This document shows, piece by piece, positions 32,617 to 43,066 of a stretch of 64,000 nucleotides of DNA; within the stretch, counting starts at the first letter, position 1; each line of letters begins with the position of its first letter. The notes under the pieces were generated by a model that was not told the origin of the DNA, searched no databases, and saw only the letters and a list, made by a program, of their open reading frames with translations. The stretch comes from Arthrobacter gandavensis. Its GTDB lineage: Bacteria > Actinomycetota > Actinomycetes > Actinomycetales > Micrococcaceae. The position numbers were made by a program, and so were the translations under genes. The stretch spans positions 558,001 through 622,000 of the forward strand of contig NZ_VTFU01000001.1 of assembly GCF_009192735.1 (NCBI RefSeq). Direction: 5' to 3'.

Positions 32617-32642
32617 GGTTATAGAACACTTGTTCTATAACC
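32617..32642. promoter_or_regulatory. 26-bp inverted repeat between GH43 and dehydrogenase genes
   Basis: Arms GGTTATAGAACA and TGTTCTATAACC flank CT, a perfect 12-bp dyad typical of dimeric regulators (GntR-like spacing). It lies 90 bp before the plus-strand zinc dehydrogenase and 100 bp before the minus-strand GH43 gene. No regulator gene is adjacent. Confidence 0.6.
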
Positions 32643-32732
32643 CCATGATTCCGCCGCGCCACCCTTGACTCCCGGAAGATCGGACAGGCAATGTGGAGAA
32701 TTCATCAGCATGCTTGCTAAAAGGGTAAATCG

Positions 32733-33881
32733 ATGCGGTCAATGGTCTACCGCGGGCCCTACAAGGTTCGCGTCGAAGAAAAAGACATTCCTCGGATTGA
32801 ACATCCGAATGACGCCATAGTGCGGGTGACAGCGGCGGCCATCTGCGGCTCTGACCTGCACCTCTATCACGGCATGATGCCGGACACGCGGGTGGGCACC
32901 ACCTTCGGCCACGAATTTGTCGGCGTGGTGCACGAGGTTGGGTCCTCAGTGCGGAACCTGAGCGTGGGTGACCGGGTGATGGTTCCCTTCAACATCTACT
33001 GCGGGTCCTGCTGGTTCTGTTCCCGCGGGCTGTACTCCAACTGCCACAACGTCAATCCGAATGCCACCGCCGTGGGCGGCATCTACGGGTACTCCCACAC
33101 CTGCGGCGGTTACGACGGCGGGCAGGCCGAATTTGTGCGGGTGCCCTTTGCCGACGTCGGCCCCTCCATCATTCCGGACTGGATGGATGAAGAGGACGCA
33201 GTCCTGCTCACCGATGCCCTCGCCACCGGATACTTCGGCGCGCAGCTCGGCGATATCCGCGAGGGCGACACCGTCATCGTCTTTGGAGCTGGCCCGGTGG
33301 GGCTCTATGCCGCCAAATCCTCCTGGCTGATGGGGGCCGGGAGGGTCATCGTGGTGGACCATTTGGAGTACCGGCTGGAGAAAGCCCGGTCTTTTGCGCA
33401 CGCGGAGACCTGGAACTTCGCCGAGTACAAGGACATCGTGGTGGAGATGAAAAAAACCACCGACTACCTCGGGGCGGACGTTGCCATCGACGCGGCCGGA
33501 GCGGAGGCGGACGGAAGCTTCATCCAAAACGTCACGGCCTCCCAGCTGAAACTCCAGGGCGGATCGCCCGTCGCGCTGAACTGGGCCATTGATTCGGTCC
33601 GAAAAGCGGGAACCGTGTCCGTCGTGGGTGCGTACGGTCCCATTTTCAGCGCCGTGAAATTCGGCGATGCCCTCAACAAGGGACTGACGCTCCAGATGAA
33701 CCAGTGCCCGGTCAAGCGGCAGTGGCCCCGGCTCTTTGAACACATCCGCAACGGCTACCTCAAGCCCAGCGACATCGTGACGCACCGCATCCCCCTGGAG
33801 CACATCGCCGAGGGCTACCACATGTTCTCGGCCAAGCTCGATGACTGCATCAAGCCCCTGATCATCCCCGAAGCTTCCTGA
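32733..33881 (+). CDS. Zinc-dependent alcohol dehydrogenase, glutathione-independent formaldehyde dehydrogenase-like
   Basis: 382 residues of the medium-chain dehydrogenase family. The catalytic zinc site includes Cys38 (CGSDLHLYHG) and His60-Glu61 (FGHEFVG); the structural zinc loop is YCGSCWFCSRGLYSNC. The NAD site is FGAGPVGLYAAKSS. The long GGYDGGQAEFVRVPFAD and a length near 380 resemble the FdhA-like branch that acts on formaldehyde or short alcohols. AAAGGG lies about 9 bp before the ATG. The following unknown gene is 36 bp away, probably in the same transcript. Confidence 0.87.
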   Translation: MRSMVYRGPYKVRVEEKDIPRIEHPNDAIVRVTAAAICGSDLHLYHGMMPDTRVGTTFGHEFVGVVHEVGSSVRNLSVGDRVMVPFNIYCGSCWFCSRGLYSNCHNVNPNATAVGGIYGYSHTCGGYDGGQAEFVRVPFADVGPSIIPDWMDEEDAVLLTDALATGYFGAQLGDIREGDTVIVFGAGPVGLYAAKSSWLMGAGRVIVVDHLEYRLEKARSFAHAETWNFAEYKDIVVEMKKTTDYLGADVAIDAAGAEADGSFIQNVTASQLKLQGGSPVALNWAIDSVRKAGTVSVVGAYGPIFSAVKFGDALNKGLTLQMNQCPVKRQWPRLFEHIRNGYLKPSDIVTHRIPLEHIAEGYHMFSAKLDDCIKPLIIPEAS

Positions 33882-33917
33882 AAGCTCTTTCGGCATCCTT
33901 CCTGAAAGCGAGGAACC

Positions 33918-34505
33918 GTGGCACAAACACCCAGCACTCCCTATGTGGCGGGAGCACCAAAGCGCAAATTCACCAATGAGGAGCTGCGGGCACGCATTCC
34001 CGGGTGGGGCGCGGACCTGGACCCCGCGGACCGGCCGTCCGTCCCGAAGATGCAGGCGAATCCGACGACGGGCGCACACTGGGACTTCCCGGAACGCCAG
34101 CAGGAAAAGCAGCCGCGCGAGCATTCCATCGAGCACCAGTTCGTGACCCCGGTTTTCGGCACCTCGGCACCACTCAGGGGCATGTCGGGTGCGCTGCGCC
34201 GCTATGCCTACACCTTCAGCGAAGCCCGGGCGGCGCACTGGCTCATCCTGATTGCCGCGGACCGGGTCGATGCCGGCGGAAGCCACCTGCGCTCCTTCCT
34301 GACCGCCCACCCCGACAATCCCGTCACCGAAACCGGGGTCCTCAGCGAGTTCACCCGGCACGGCCTGTCCTCTCGGCTGGGCAAAAACCGGGCCGACCTC
34401 AAGGAACAGGCGTTGGCGCCGGTGTTTGCGGCGGGCCCGTGGATCCTGGCCGGAGGCGCGGCCTTCGCCGTCGCCAGGAGGCTGGTGCGGGCGGCCCGAA
34501 CCTAG
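33918..34505 (+). CDS. Hypothetical protein linked to the zinc dehydrogenase
   Basis: 195 residues, not recognised. The N-terminal half is polar and probably extended (KRKFTNEELRARIPGWGADLDPADRPSVPK). The middle (LRGMSGALRRYAYTFSEARAAHWLILIAADRVDAGG, part) is helical, and the C-terminus has a single hydrophobic segment PWILAGGAAFAVARRLV flanked by Arg, a possible membrane anchor. GTG start with GAGGAACC before it. The first residues resemble neither a signal peptide nor an enzyme motif. Proximity suggests a function tied to the dehydrogenase or to membrane homeostasis. Confidence 0.7.
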   Translation: MAQTPSTPYVAGAPKRKFTNEELRARIPGWGADLDPADRPSVPKMQANPTTGAHWDFPERQQEKQPREHSIEHQFVTPVFGTSAPLRGMSGALRRYAYTFSEARAAHWLILIAADRVDAGGSHLRSFLTAHPDNPVTETGVLSEFTRHGLSSRLGKNRADLKEQALAPVFAAGPWILAGGAAFAVARRLVRAART

Positions 34506-34534
34506 TTCTGCCCGCCGGGGCGTTTTGCTGCCGG

Positions 34535-35086
34535 CTATGCGGCGGACCCCAGGTCCCGAAGCAGCTCGGCGCGAACCCGTGCGGGATCGGCGCCCAGGCC
34601 CCTGAGCGTGATCGCCGCCGTGCCGTTATTCCCCGCCAACAAGCCCAGCAGGAGATGCTCGGGGCCGATGGACTTGGCCCCCAGGGCCAGGGTCTCGCGC
34701 AGTGACTGCGTGAGGGCGTCCTTGGCCGAGGAGGTAAAGGGGATGTGGCCTCCGCGGCGGCCCTTGAACAGGCCCGGGCCGCGCCGCGGCTGGTCCAGCG
34801 CTCCGGAGCCGAAGCTTGCCTCGGCGCGCTCCCGGATCGCGCCGAGGTCGATCCCGATCGCTTCCAGCGCCTGTGCGTCCGCTCCGCCGAGTCCCTGCGC
34901 ATGCCGGGCCACCGCCGCGGGGTCGATCCCGAGGCGGTGGAGCACACGCACCGCTGGGTTGTCACCGCTGGCCAGGACTCCGAGCAGGAGATGGTCGGCC
35001 GTAATTTCACTGTCCCCCAGGGTACGGGCCTGCTCCTGCGCCTCAACGACCACAGCACGGGCAGTTCCGGAAAAGTGTTCGAACAT
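34535..35086 (-). CDS. Clp amino-terminal (Clp-N) repeat protein, ClpC N-domain-like adaptor
   Basis: 183 residues made only of two Clp-N repeats: MFEHFSGTARAVVVEAQEQARTLGDSEITADHLLLGVLASGDN and, later, FTSSAKDALTQSLRETLALGAKSIGPEHLLLGLLAG. No ATPase domain follows, so it is not ClpC itself; it might bind substrates, phospho-arginine-like tags or ClpC. ATG 35086 is chosen because it is the Clp-N start and AAGGGAGA lies upstream, inside the end of the HTH gene. The stop of that gene is 1 bp before this start, indicating coupling. Confidence 0.83.
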   Translation of the reverse strand: MFEHFSGTARAVVVEAQEQARTLGDSEITADHLLLGVLASGDNPAVRVLHRLGIDPAAVARHAQGLGGADAQALEAIGIDLGAIRERAEASFGSGALDQPRRGPGLFKGRRGGHIPFTSSAKDALTQSLRETLALGAKSIGPEHLLLGLLAGNNGTAAITLRGLGADPARVRAELLRDLGSAA

Positions 35087-35087
35087 T

Positions 35088-35324
35088 TCAGTCTCCCTTG
35101 TCCTCGAAGGCGGTGATCCGCCCCGCATGCTTTTTGTGCACTGCCTGCTTTGACACGCCGACCGCTGCGGCAATTTCGGCCCAGGACCACCCGAGCTGCC
35201 GTGCGTTCCGCACCTGCAGAAACTCCAGCCGCTCCACCAGCCGCCGCAGCGCAGCCACGGCCCGCAGGCCGACGGCCGGATCGCTGCTCGCACCGTCGCC
35301 AATGAGGTTTTCTTCAGTATCCAT
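35088..35324 (-). CDS. Small helix-turn-helix protein, partner of Clp-N protein
   Basis: 78 residues. An alpha-helical N-part (LRAVAALRRLVERLEFLQVRNARQ) leads into a helix-turn-helix LGWSWAEIAAAVGVSKQAVHKKHAGR. This HTH plus Clp-N pair recurs in actinobacteria. The start ATG is exactly 6 bp after TATGCT (35336-35331, minus strand), which is 18 bp from TTGACG (35360-35355), so the message should be leaderless. The dyad GTTGACG-N10-CGTCAAC spans the -35 and is a natural autoregulatory site. Confidence 0.75.
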   Translation of the reverse strand: MDTEENLIGDGASSDPAVGLRAVAALRRLVERLEFLQVRNARQLGWSWAEIAAAVGVSKQAVHKKHAGRITAFEDKGD

Positions 35325-35330
35325 GGCGTC

Positions 35331-35361
35331 AGCATAGGTTGACGATTCCGTGAACGTCAAC
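35331..35361 (-). promoter_or_regulatory. Leaderless promoter with GTTGACG-N10-CGTCAAC dyad
   Basis: Minus-strand TTGACG (35360-35355) and TATGCT (35336-35331) spaced 18 bp; the inverted repeat GTTGACG (35338-35344) and CGTCAAC (35355-35361) covers the -35 and the spacer. The start codon at 35324 coincides with the expected transcription start. Confidence 0.7.
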
Positions 35362-35414
35362 ACTTGTTGCCACTCTTCCTCGAGGCCGCTCCGGGCGCCT
35401 GCCAGAATGGTGAG

Positions 35415-36149
35415 ATGGCACGTTCCCACAGTTTTGACGATCCGCGGCTGGTCCGCGCAGTCCGGCGCCGCCCGGACGCAGACGTTCCGGAGGCCGGCTG
35501 GCCTGTTTCGGTTCCGGCCGTGGCAGCGGTCCTGGAGTCGGGGTTGGAGCTGCCGGCCGGCGTGACCTTTTTGGTCGGCGAGAACGGCAGCGGCAAATCC
35601 ACTCTGGTGGAGGCGGTCGCGGCAGCGTACGGCCTGGGGCCGGAGGGCGGAACAGTGCACTCCGCCCACACCACCCATCAAACGGAATCGCCGCTCAGCA
35701 GCTGGATCAGCCTCGTCCGTGCGGCCGGCGCGCCGAGGTGGGGTTTCTTCCTCCGGGCGGAAACGATGCACGGGTACTACACCTTCCAGGACCAACTCGG
35801 CTGCGGACAGGACTTCCACGCCATGAGCCATGGAGAATCCTTCCTTGCCCTCGCGGAAACGTACCTCAACACGCAGGGGTTCTACTGCCTGGACGAGCCG
35901 GAAGCCGCACTGTCCTTCAGCTCCACCCTGGCCCTGATCGGGGTGCTCAGCGACCTGGCCGCCAATGGATCGCAGGTCCTGTGTGCCACCCACTCCCCTG
36001 TGCTGGCCTCGCTTCCCGGAGCGACCATCTATGAAACGGGCGAGCACGGAATAGCACGCCGCGAGTGGGAGGACCTGGACCTGGTCAGGAACTGGAGGTC
36101 CTACCTGAACGAGCCCCGCCGCTACCTGCGCCATGTGCTCGCGCCATGA
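35415..36149 (+). CDS. Single-domain ABC/SMC-type predicted ATPase
   Basis: 244 residues. Walker A GENGSGKST, a signature-like MSHGESFLALAE, Walker B FYCLDEPEAAL and the H-loop CATHSP are all present, but the lid between them is short. This is the COG3910-type soluble ATPase, without membrane or substrate domains. It probably works on DNA or as a dimeric switch; its partner is unknown. ATG 35415 is 6 bp after CAGAAT and has no clear SD. Its stop overlaps the EamA start (ATGA). Confidence 0.82.
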   Translation: MARSHSFDDPRLVRAVRRRPDADVPEAGWPVSVPAVAAVLESGLELPAGVTFLVGENGSGKSTLVEAVAAAYGLGPEGGTVHSAHTTHQTESPLSSWISLVRAAGAPRWGFFLRAETMHGYYTFQDQLGCGQDFHAMSHGESFLALAETYLNTQGFYCLDEPEAALSFSSTLALIGVLSDLAANGSQVLCATHSPVLASLPGATIYETGEHGIARREWEDLDLVRNWRSYLNEPRRYLRHVLAP

Positions 36150-37150
36150 CGCCTGAAGCCAATCACCGGACGGGAAGTCCCGCCGGAACTTCCGGAACCT
36201 CCGGCACCTCAGCTGCCCCCGGTTTCCCGGCCGGAGCCAGGGGTGCGGCCGCCGGAGCCCTGTTTGTTGCCCTGGCGTCCGTGCTCTGGGGCACCACCGG
36301 CACCGCCGCCACCCTTGCTCCGGACGTGGGCCCGCTCGCGATTGGCGCCGCATCCATGGGGATCGGCGGGCTGCTCCAGGCGCTCACGGCGCTGCCGCAG
36401 CTCCGTGCCGCCCGCCGCCCGCTGCTCCGTCACCGGTCCGCGGTGCTGCTCGGCGGCGCGGCCGTGGCTGCATATCCACTGGCGTTCTATTCCTCCATGC
36501 ACCTGGCCGGGGTGACCGTGGGGACGGTGGTCAGCATCGGCTCGGCTCCGCTGGCATCGGCAGTCATTGAACTTACTGCTGACGGCCGGCGGTTCAGCCA
36601 ACGCTGGGTTGCGGGCGCCGGTACGGCAATCGCCGGGACGGTCCTGCTGTGCGCCGCGGAAGCAGCCGGGGCGGGCGGCGACGGCGCACGCGACCCGGGC
36701 GCCGTCGTCGCCGGAGTCCTGCTGGGGATCGCGGCGGGAACGACTTATGCGCTCTACTCCTGGACGGCGCACCGGCTGATGAACCGGGGCATCCCGGCAC
36801 GCGCCGCGATGGGAGCGACGTTCGGCCTGGGCGGACTGCTGCTGATGCCGGTCCTCGCGGTGACCGGAGCACCATTGGCCGCTTCCTGGCCGAACGCGGC
36901 CGTGGGACTGTACATGGCGCTGGTTCCGATGTTTGCCGGCTACATCCTGTTCGGCAAAGGGCTGGCGCGGATCCTGCCCAGCACGGCCACCACCATTTCC
37001 CTGCTGGAGCCGGTGGTGGCCGCGGCGCTCGCCGTCCTCGTCGTCGGCGAGCGCCTGCTTCCGGCGGGCTGGGCCGGCGCGGGTCTTGTCCTGTGCGGGC
37101 TGCTGATTCTGACGCTGCGGGTCCCGGGTATGAGGAGCATCCGGGCTTAG
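36146..37150 (+). CDS. EamA/DMT-family transporter
   Basis: 334 residues with a Pro/Gly/Ala-rich N-tail and ten predicted membrane helices in two EamA halves (first half LFVALASVLWGTTGTAATL, second half GVLLGIAAGTTYALYSWTAHRL, ending FGKGLARILPSTATTISLLEPVVAAALAVLVVGERL). DMT carriers export or import amino acids, drugs or metabolites; substrate is not readable. ATG 36146 overlaps the ATPase stop by 4 bp, implying one transcript. Confidence 0.87.
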   Translation: MTPEANHRTGSPAGTSGTSGTSAAPGFPAGARGAAAGALFVALASVLWGTTGTAATLAPDVGPLAIGAASMGIGGLLQALTALPQLRAARRPLLRHRSAVLLGGAAVAAYPLAFYSSMHLAGVTVGTVVSIGSAPLASAVIELTADGRRFSQRWVAGAGTAIAGTVLLCAAEAAGAGGDGARDPGAVVAGVLLGIAAGTTYALYSWTAHRLMNRGIPARAAMGATFGLGGLLLMPVLAVTGAPLAASWPNAAVGLYMALVPMFAGYILFGKGLARILPSTATTISLLEPVVAAALAVLVVGERLLPAGWAGAGLVLCGLLILTLRVPGMRSIRA

Positions 37151-37159
37151 GCTGTCTGG

Positions 37160-38182
37160 ATGCCCCAGAACTCCTCCTCCTTCCCTGCCGCACACCCGTT
37201 GGCGGCGGCCGCGGCCAGTCCCGGTGCCCCCGACTACCGGAGCACGGCCCGGCGCCGCACCTGGGCTGAGCTGCCGGCGGCGCTGCAGCAACGGGCGGCC
37301 GCTCACCTCGGCGGTGCCGTCACCGCCGTCCGGCCGGCCGGCGGCGGCTTTACCCCGGGTTTCGCTGCCGTCCTGGAAGCCGGCGAGGGGCGTCGAATTT
37401 TCGCCAAGGCGGCGCCGGAGTCGGATGGCTTCATCTATCCCTCCTACCTGCGCGAAGCACTGGTGCTGCCGTTCATGCCCGAGGACATGCCGCTTCCCCC
37501 TCTGCGCGCGACGGAACAGCTGGTGGTGGACGGAACCGCCTGGCAGTTGCTGATCTACCAGGCCGTGGACGGAGTGATGCCGGGCCATCCCTGGACGGAA
37601 GAGGACCTGGGCGCCATCGAACGTTCCTGTGCCGCTGCAGTCCGGGGCTTAAAGGACTTCCCGCGGAACCTGGCCGGTGATCCGCTGGCCGCGGACCTGG
37701 CGGATGTGCCCCCGCAGTTTGCGGCTGTTGCCGACGGCGGCCCGCCACCCTGGTTCCTGCCCGGCATGACTGCCCGGCAAGCCGAACGGTTCTCCGCACT
37801 GCTCGAACTCTGCCCGGAGGCACTGGCCGGAGACGCCGTTCTTCACGGCGACCTGCGGCCGGACAACATCCTCATGAGCTCCGGGCGGGCACTGATCTGT
37901 GACTGGAACTTCCTGGGGACCGGGCCGGACTGGACCGACTGGGTGTCGGTGCTGCCGTATGCGCGGGCCGGCGGACTCGACGCCGACGCCTGGCTGCGGC
38001 GGTCCGAACTGACCCGCGGGATTCCGGCCCGGCACATCAACGCCTTCCTGGCCGCACTCCTCAACTACATGATCCACTGGGGCAGCCAGCCCGATGTTCC
38101 CACCAGTCCGCTGCTTCGCGTGCACGGACGGTTCACTGCCCGGATCGTGTACGACTGGTGCGTCCAAAGGAACGCCGTCTAG
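37160..38182 (+). CDS. Aminoglycoside phosphotransferase (APH) family kinase-like protein
   Basis: 340 residues. The catalytic loop is VLHGDLRPDNIL (Asp in HGD) and the metal-binding motif is LICDWNFLG (Asp). An N-lobe with FAKAAPESDGF holds the probable ATP Lys. The family phosphorylates small hydroxylated molecules or cofactors; only a minority are true resistance enzymes, so resistance should not be assumed. ATG is 6 bp after TAGGCT (37148-37153) and 9 bp after the EamA stop; the message could be read through or be leaderless. Confidence 0.82.
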   Translation: MPQNSSSFPAAHPLAAAAASPGAPDYRSTARRRTWAELPAALQQRAAAHLGGAVTAVRPAGGGFTPGFAAVLEAGEGRRIFAKAAPESDGFIYPSYLREALVLPFMPEDMPLPPLRATEQLVVDGTAWQLLIYQAVDGVMPGHPWTEEDLGAIERSCAAAVRGLKDFPRNLAGDPLAADLADVPPQFAAVADGGPPPWFLPGMTARQAERFSALLELCPEALAGDAVLHGDLRPDNILMSSGRALICDWNFLGTGPDWTDWVSVLPYARAGGLDADAWLRRSELTRGIPARHINAFLAALLNYMIHWGSQPDVPTSPLLRVHGRFTARIVYDWCVQRNAV

Positions 38183-38274
38183 CCGCAGGCCGCGCTTCGC
38201 CTCCCCCGCTTCCGGGAAAGACTCACTCCCGTCCCGCCTTTGACTTTGGCCCCGCCTTACCGTGGGATAACAAC

Positions 38275-39354
38275 ATGACGAAGAACTACCGCATTGCCCT
38301 GATTCCCGGAGACGGCATCGGCCACGAAGTCCTGCCGCCGGCCCGCGCCGTCCTTGACGCCGTCGCACCGCGCCACGGGATCACCCTGACGTACGACGAG
38401 TTCGATTGGTCCTGCCGCCGCTACCTGGAGAAGGGCGCCATGATGCCCGAGGATGGCCTGGACTCCATCCGGGGACACGATTCCATTCTGCTGGGCGCCG
38501 TGGGCTGGCCCGGAGTTCCGGACCACGTCAGCCTGTGGGGCCTGCTGATTCCCATCCGGCGCGAGTTCCGGCAGTACGTCAACGTGCGCCCAATCAAGGT
38601 CCTGCAGGGGGTTCCCAGCCCGCTGCGTGCCGAACTGACCGATCCCGGCGTCGACTTTGTTGTTGTCCGCGAGAATAACGAGGGCGAGTACTCGGAGATC
38701 GGCGGGCGGCTCAACCGCGGCCTGCCATCCGAAATGGCCATCCAGGAGTCGGTGTTCACCCGGCAGGGCGTCACCCGGATCTTGGACTACGCCTTTGACC
38801 TCGCCGGACAGCGCCGCGGCGTCCTGACCTCGGCCACCAAGTCCAACGGCATCATTCACACCATGCCTTTCTGGGACGAGCTGGTGGGCGAACGCGCCGC
38901 CGACTACCCCGGAGTGAAGTGGAACTCGGAACACATCGATGCGCTCGCCGCCAAGGTGGTCTTGAATCCCTCCCGCTTCGACGTCATTGTGGGATCGAAC
39001 CTCTTTGGCGACATCCTCAGCGATCTGGCCGCTGCGATTGCCGGCAGCATTGGCATCGCACCCTCGGCCAACCTAAACCCGGAACGGGAGTACCCCTCCA
39101 TGTTTGAGCCGGTGCACGGCTCCGCACCGGACATCTTCGGCAAGGGCGTGGCCAATCCGCTGGGCGCGATCTGGTCCGCGTCCATGATGCTGGACCATCT
39201 GGGCCACCCGGAGGCTGGAGCCGAGGTGCTGGAGGCCGTGTTCGGTGTGCTGGCAGACTCCCCCGTCCGGACCCGGGACCTTGGGGGCACCGCGGGAACC
39301 GAAGAGTTTACCCGCGAGATCCTCGCCCGGATCGGATCCGGCGGCGCCGCCTAA
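38275..39354 (+). CDS. Tartrate/D-malate dehydrogenase, isopropylmalate dehydrogenase family
   Basis: 359 residues of the beta-decarboxylating dehydrogenase family: [22 protein letters not shown] (part), [18 protein letters not shown] (substrate loop), [27 protein letters not shown] (part) and [18 protein letters not shown]. The [24 protein letters not shown] segment is typical of the tartrate dehydrogenase / D-malate enzymes (TtuC/DmlA), not LeuB. It uses NAD and Mn2+. The adjacent lysR remnant and DASS carboxylate carrier agree with C4-dicarboxylate use. The ATG at 38275 gives the canonical start; no strong SD is visible. Confidence 0.85.
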   Translation: MTKNYRIALIPGDGIGHEVLPPARAVLDAVAPRHGITLTYDEFDWSCRRYLEKGAMMPEDGLDSIRGHDSILLGAVGWPGVPDHVSLWGLLIPIRREFRQYVNVRPIKVLQGVPSPLRAELTDPGVDFVVVRENNEGEYSEIGGRLNRGLPSEMAIQESVFTRQGVTRILDYAFDLAGQRRGVLTSATKSNGIIHTMPFWDELVGERAADYPGVKWNSEHIDALAAKVVLNPSRFDVIVGSNLFGDILSDLAAAIAGSIGIAPSANLNPEREYPSMFEPVHGSAPDIFGKGVANPLGAIWSASMMLDHLGHPEAGAEVLEAVFGVLADSPVRTRDLGGTAGTEEFTREILARIGSGGAA

Positions 39355-39640
39355 AGCGCCTGCTCACCGTGGGGGGCGGCAGGACTGCGTGACCGATTCC
39401 CGCCAGGACCAGCGGCAGATGGACGTCCGGTGGGCCACCTCCGCCGTGATTCCAGCTCGGCCCCGCCGGCTTCACTGAGCACCACGGGGCGGCCGACCCG
39501 GTGGAACAACGGAACCCCCAGTTCCCGTTCCAGGCTCTTTATGGTTTGGGAAAGCGGCCGCTGGGCGATCAGCAGCCGTTCCGCCGCTCCGGTGAAGCCC
39601 TGGTAGTCAACCACGGCGAGGAAGTATTGGTCTTTCCCAT
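39351..39640 (-). pseudogene. Decayed LysR-type regulator gene (internal deletion)
   Basis: The reading from about 39629 to 39476 (minus) gives a LysR helix-turn-helix: [39 protein letters not shown], then VLSEAG. After that the similarity stops. In the +1 frame, about 39427 to 39357 reads [17 protein letters not shown], which matches the end of the LysR effector domain. So roughly 150-200 codons in the middle are missing and the frame is broken. The usual N-terminal residues before QYFLAVV are also unrecognisable. It lies between the tartrate-type dehydrogenase and the divergent carboxylate carrier, which it presumably once regulated. Confidence 0.7.
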
Positions 39641-39721
39641 GGGTGAGTAGACAACAGGTTCTGGACGGGCCACAAGGGACTGCTGCATAGTGAACGCATT
39701 CAACGAGGAAGGACCAGGATT

Positions 39722-41346
39722 GTGTATACACAGCAGCCGGCTCCAACCGAAGACCCGGGGTCCCCGCATCGCACCGATGTCCGTGCCGCTCTCCTGGGAG
39801 GGACCACCTTCCGCAGCCTGAGCGAGCAGACCCTTTCTCCGCGGGAGGAGAGGTTTGAACGCACCCGGCAAACGATTGGCCTGTTCCTGGCCCCCGTCGT
39901 TGCCGTCGTGTTTGCCCTGCTCCCCCTGAACTTGGATCCCCAGCAGCATATGCTGGCCGCCATCTTGCTGGGAGTGATAGTCCTTTGGATCTGTGAACCG
40001 GTCCCCATCCCCATTGGCGGACTCATTGGCGTAGCCGCCATCGTGATTCTGGGCGTGGCCCCTGCGAGCGCGGTCCTGGCACCCTTCGGATCCACCACCA
40101 TCTTCACCTTCATTGGTGCCTTCATCCTCGCCCAGGCCATGTTGAAGCACGGCATTGCGCAGCGGCTCGCCTTCGCGGTGCTGTCGATGCCCGGAGTGGG
40201 GAAGTCCACCTACCGGGTGGTGATCGCTTTCGGCGTCATCACCTGCCTGCTTTCCGCGTTCGTGTCCAACACCGCCACGGTGGCCATGCTGATGCCCACC
40301 GCGCTGGGCGTACTGGTGGTCATCGCCCAGCTGATGCAGGACCGTGGAGTGGTCAAGGCTGATTTTGATCCGCTGCGGATGCGGATTGGTGCTGCCCTGC
40401 TGCTGATGCTGGCCTACGGAGCCAGTGTGGGCGGCCTGCTCACTCCCGTTGGGTCACCGCCCAACCTGATTGGCCGCGGGTTGATTGAAGAAGCGACCGG
40501 CGTGCGGATTTCCTTTGCCCAGTGGATGGCGATTGCCGCACCCATTTGCCTTGCCATGTTCGTTGTCCTGGCGGTGATTATGCTGCTGCTGAACAAGCCG
40601 GAGATCCGGCGCATTGAAGGCGTTGAAGAGTACGTGCGGGAGCAGCGCCGGGCGCAGGGCAAGATGTCCCGGGCCGAAATCAACACCCTGGTCGCTTTCG
40701 GAGTGACGGTGACGCTGTGGCTTGCCCCCGCTGTTGCCAGCCTGATCGGAGGCACCGAATCCGAAGCCTACATCTTCCTCGATGACCGCCTTGACGAGGG
40801 GATCGTCGCGGTGCTGGGCGCCGCCCTGCTCTTCATCCTTCCGGTCAGCTGGAAGCAGCGGCAGGCCACCTTGACGTGGTCCGACGCCGCGAAGATCGAC
40901 TGGGGCACCATCCTGCTCTTCGGAACCGGCATTATCTTCGGTGCCCTGCTGGCGGAAACCGGACTCGCGGAAACCATCGGCAAGGGTGCTTCGGAAAACC
41001 TGAACATCACCAACATCGTGGCGATCACGGCCTTCTCAGCGATCCTTGCCATCCTGATTTCGGAAACCACGTCCAACACGGCATCGGCTGCGGTGATTGT
41101 CCCGATCGTGATTCCCCTGTGCCAGGCCATTGGCGTTGATCCGTTTGTTCCGGCGCTGGCGGCAACGTTTGCCGCGTCCTTTGGCTTTATGCTTCCCGTG
41201 TCCACTCCGCAGAATGCGATTGTCTACGGAACCGGTGCCGTCCCCATCACCCGGATGATCCGCACCGGCCTGTTCTTCGACATTCTCGGCGCCGTCCTGA
41301 TCATCACCATCGTGCCGGTCATGATCGCCGTGGTGGGGATCGGCGG

Positions 41347-41350
<4 letters not shown>
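39722..41350 (+). CDS. DASS/SLC13-family dicarboxylate:sodium symporter
   Basis: 542 residues with 11-13 predicted membrane helices. The two substrate and sodium clamshell motifs are [11 protein letters not shown] (about 190) and [14 protein letters not shown] (about 445), each preceded by a hairpin; [13 protein letters not shown] is a further family motif. It imports succinate, malate, tartrate or similar acids. The 45-residue N-tail is hydrophilic. GTG 39722 has GAGGAAGGA 9 bp upstream. A perfect 12-bp palindrome TGTGTATACACA (39721-39732) covers the start. The stop overlaps a convergent kinase gene by 4 bp. Confidence 0.88.
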
Positions 41351-42981
<1,631 letters not shown>

Positions 42982-43018
42982 CGCAGGGATTCCGTAAAGG
43001 CAAAGGCCCGCGACGCAA

Positions 43019-43053
43019 AAGATCCCCGGCCGGGGACCCGGCACGGGGATCTT
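43019..43053. terminator. Hairpin terminator between convergent hydrolase and acyltransferase
   Basis: AAGATCCCC (43019-43027) pairs with GGGGATCTT (43045-43053), with a GC-rich inner stem. Reading on the minus strand, the base ends in TCTTTT. Confidence 0.65.
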
Positions 43054-43066
43054 GGGACAGCGGGTG

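Noticed and set aside
32733-34361. Long minus-strand frames opposite the zinc dehydrogenase
   Set aside because: They are shadow frames of a high-GC coding region; the plus-strand protein has full family motifs.
37160-38182. Aminoglycoside resistance gene
   Set aside because: Only the general APH kinase fold is visible. Context and sequence give no reason to call it a resistance determinant.
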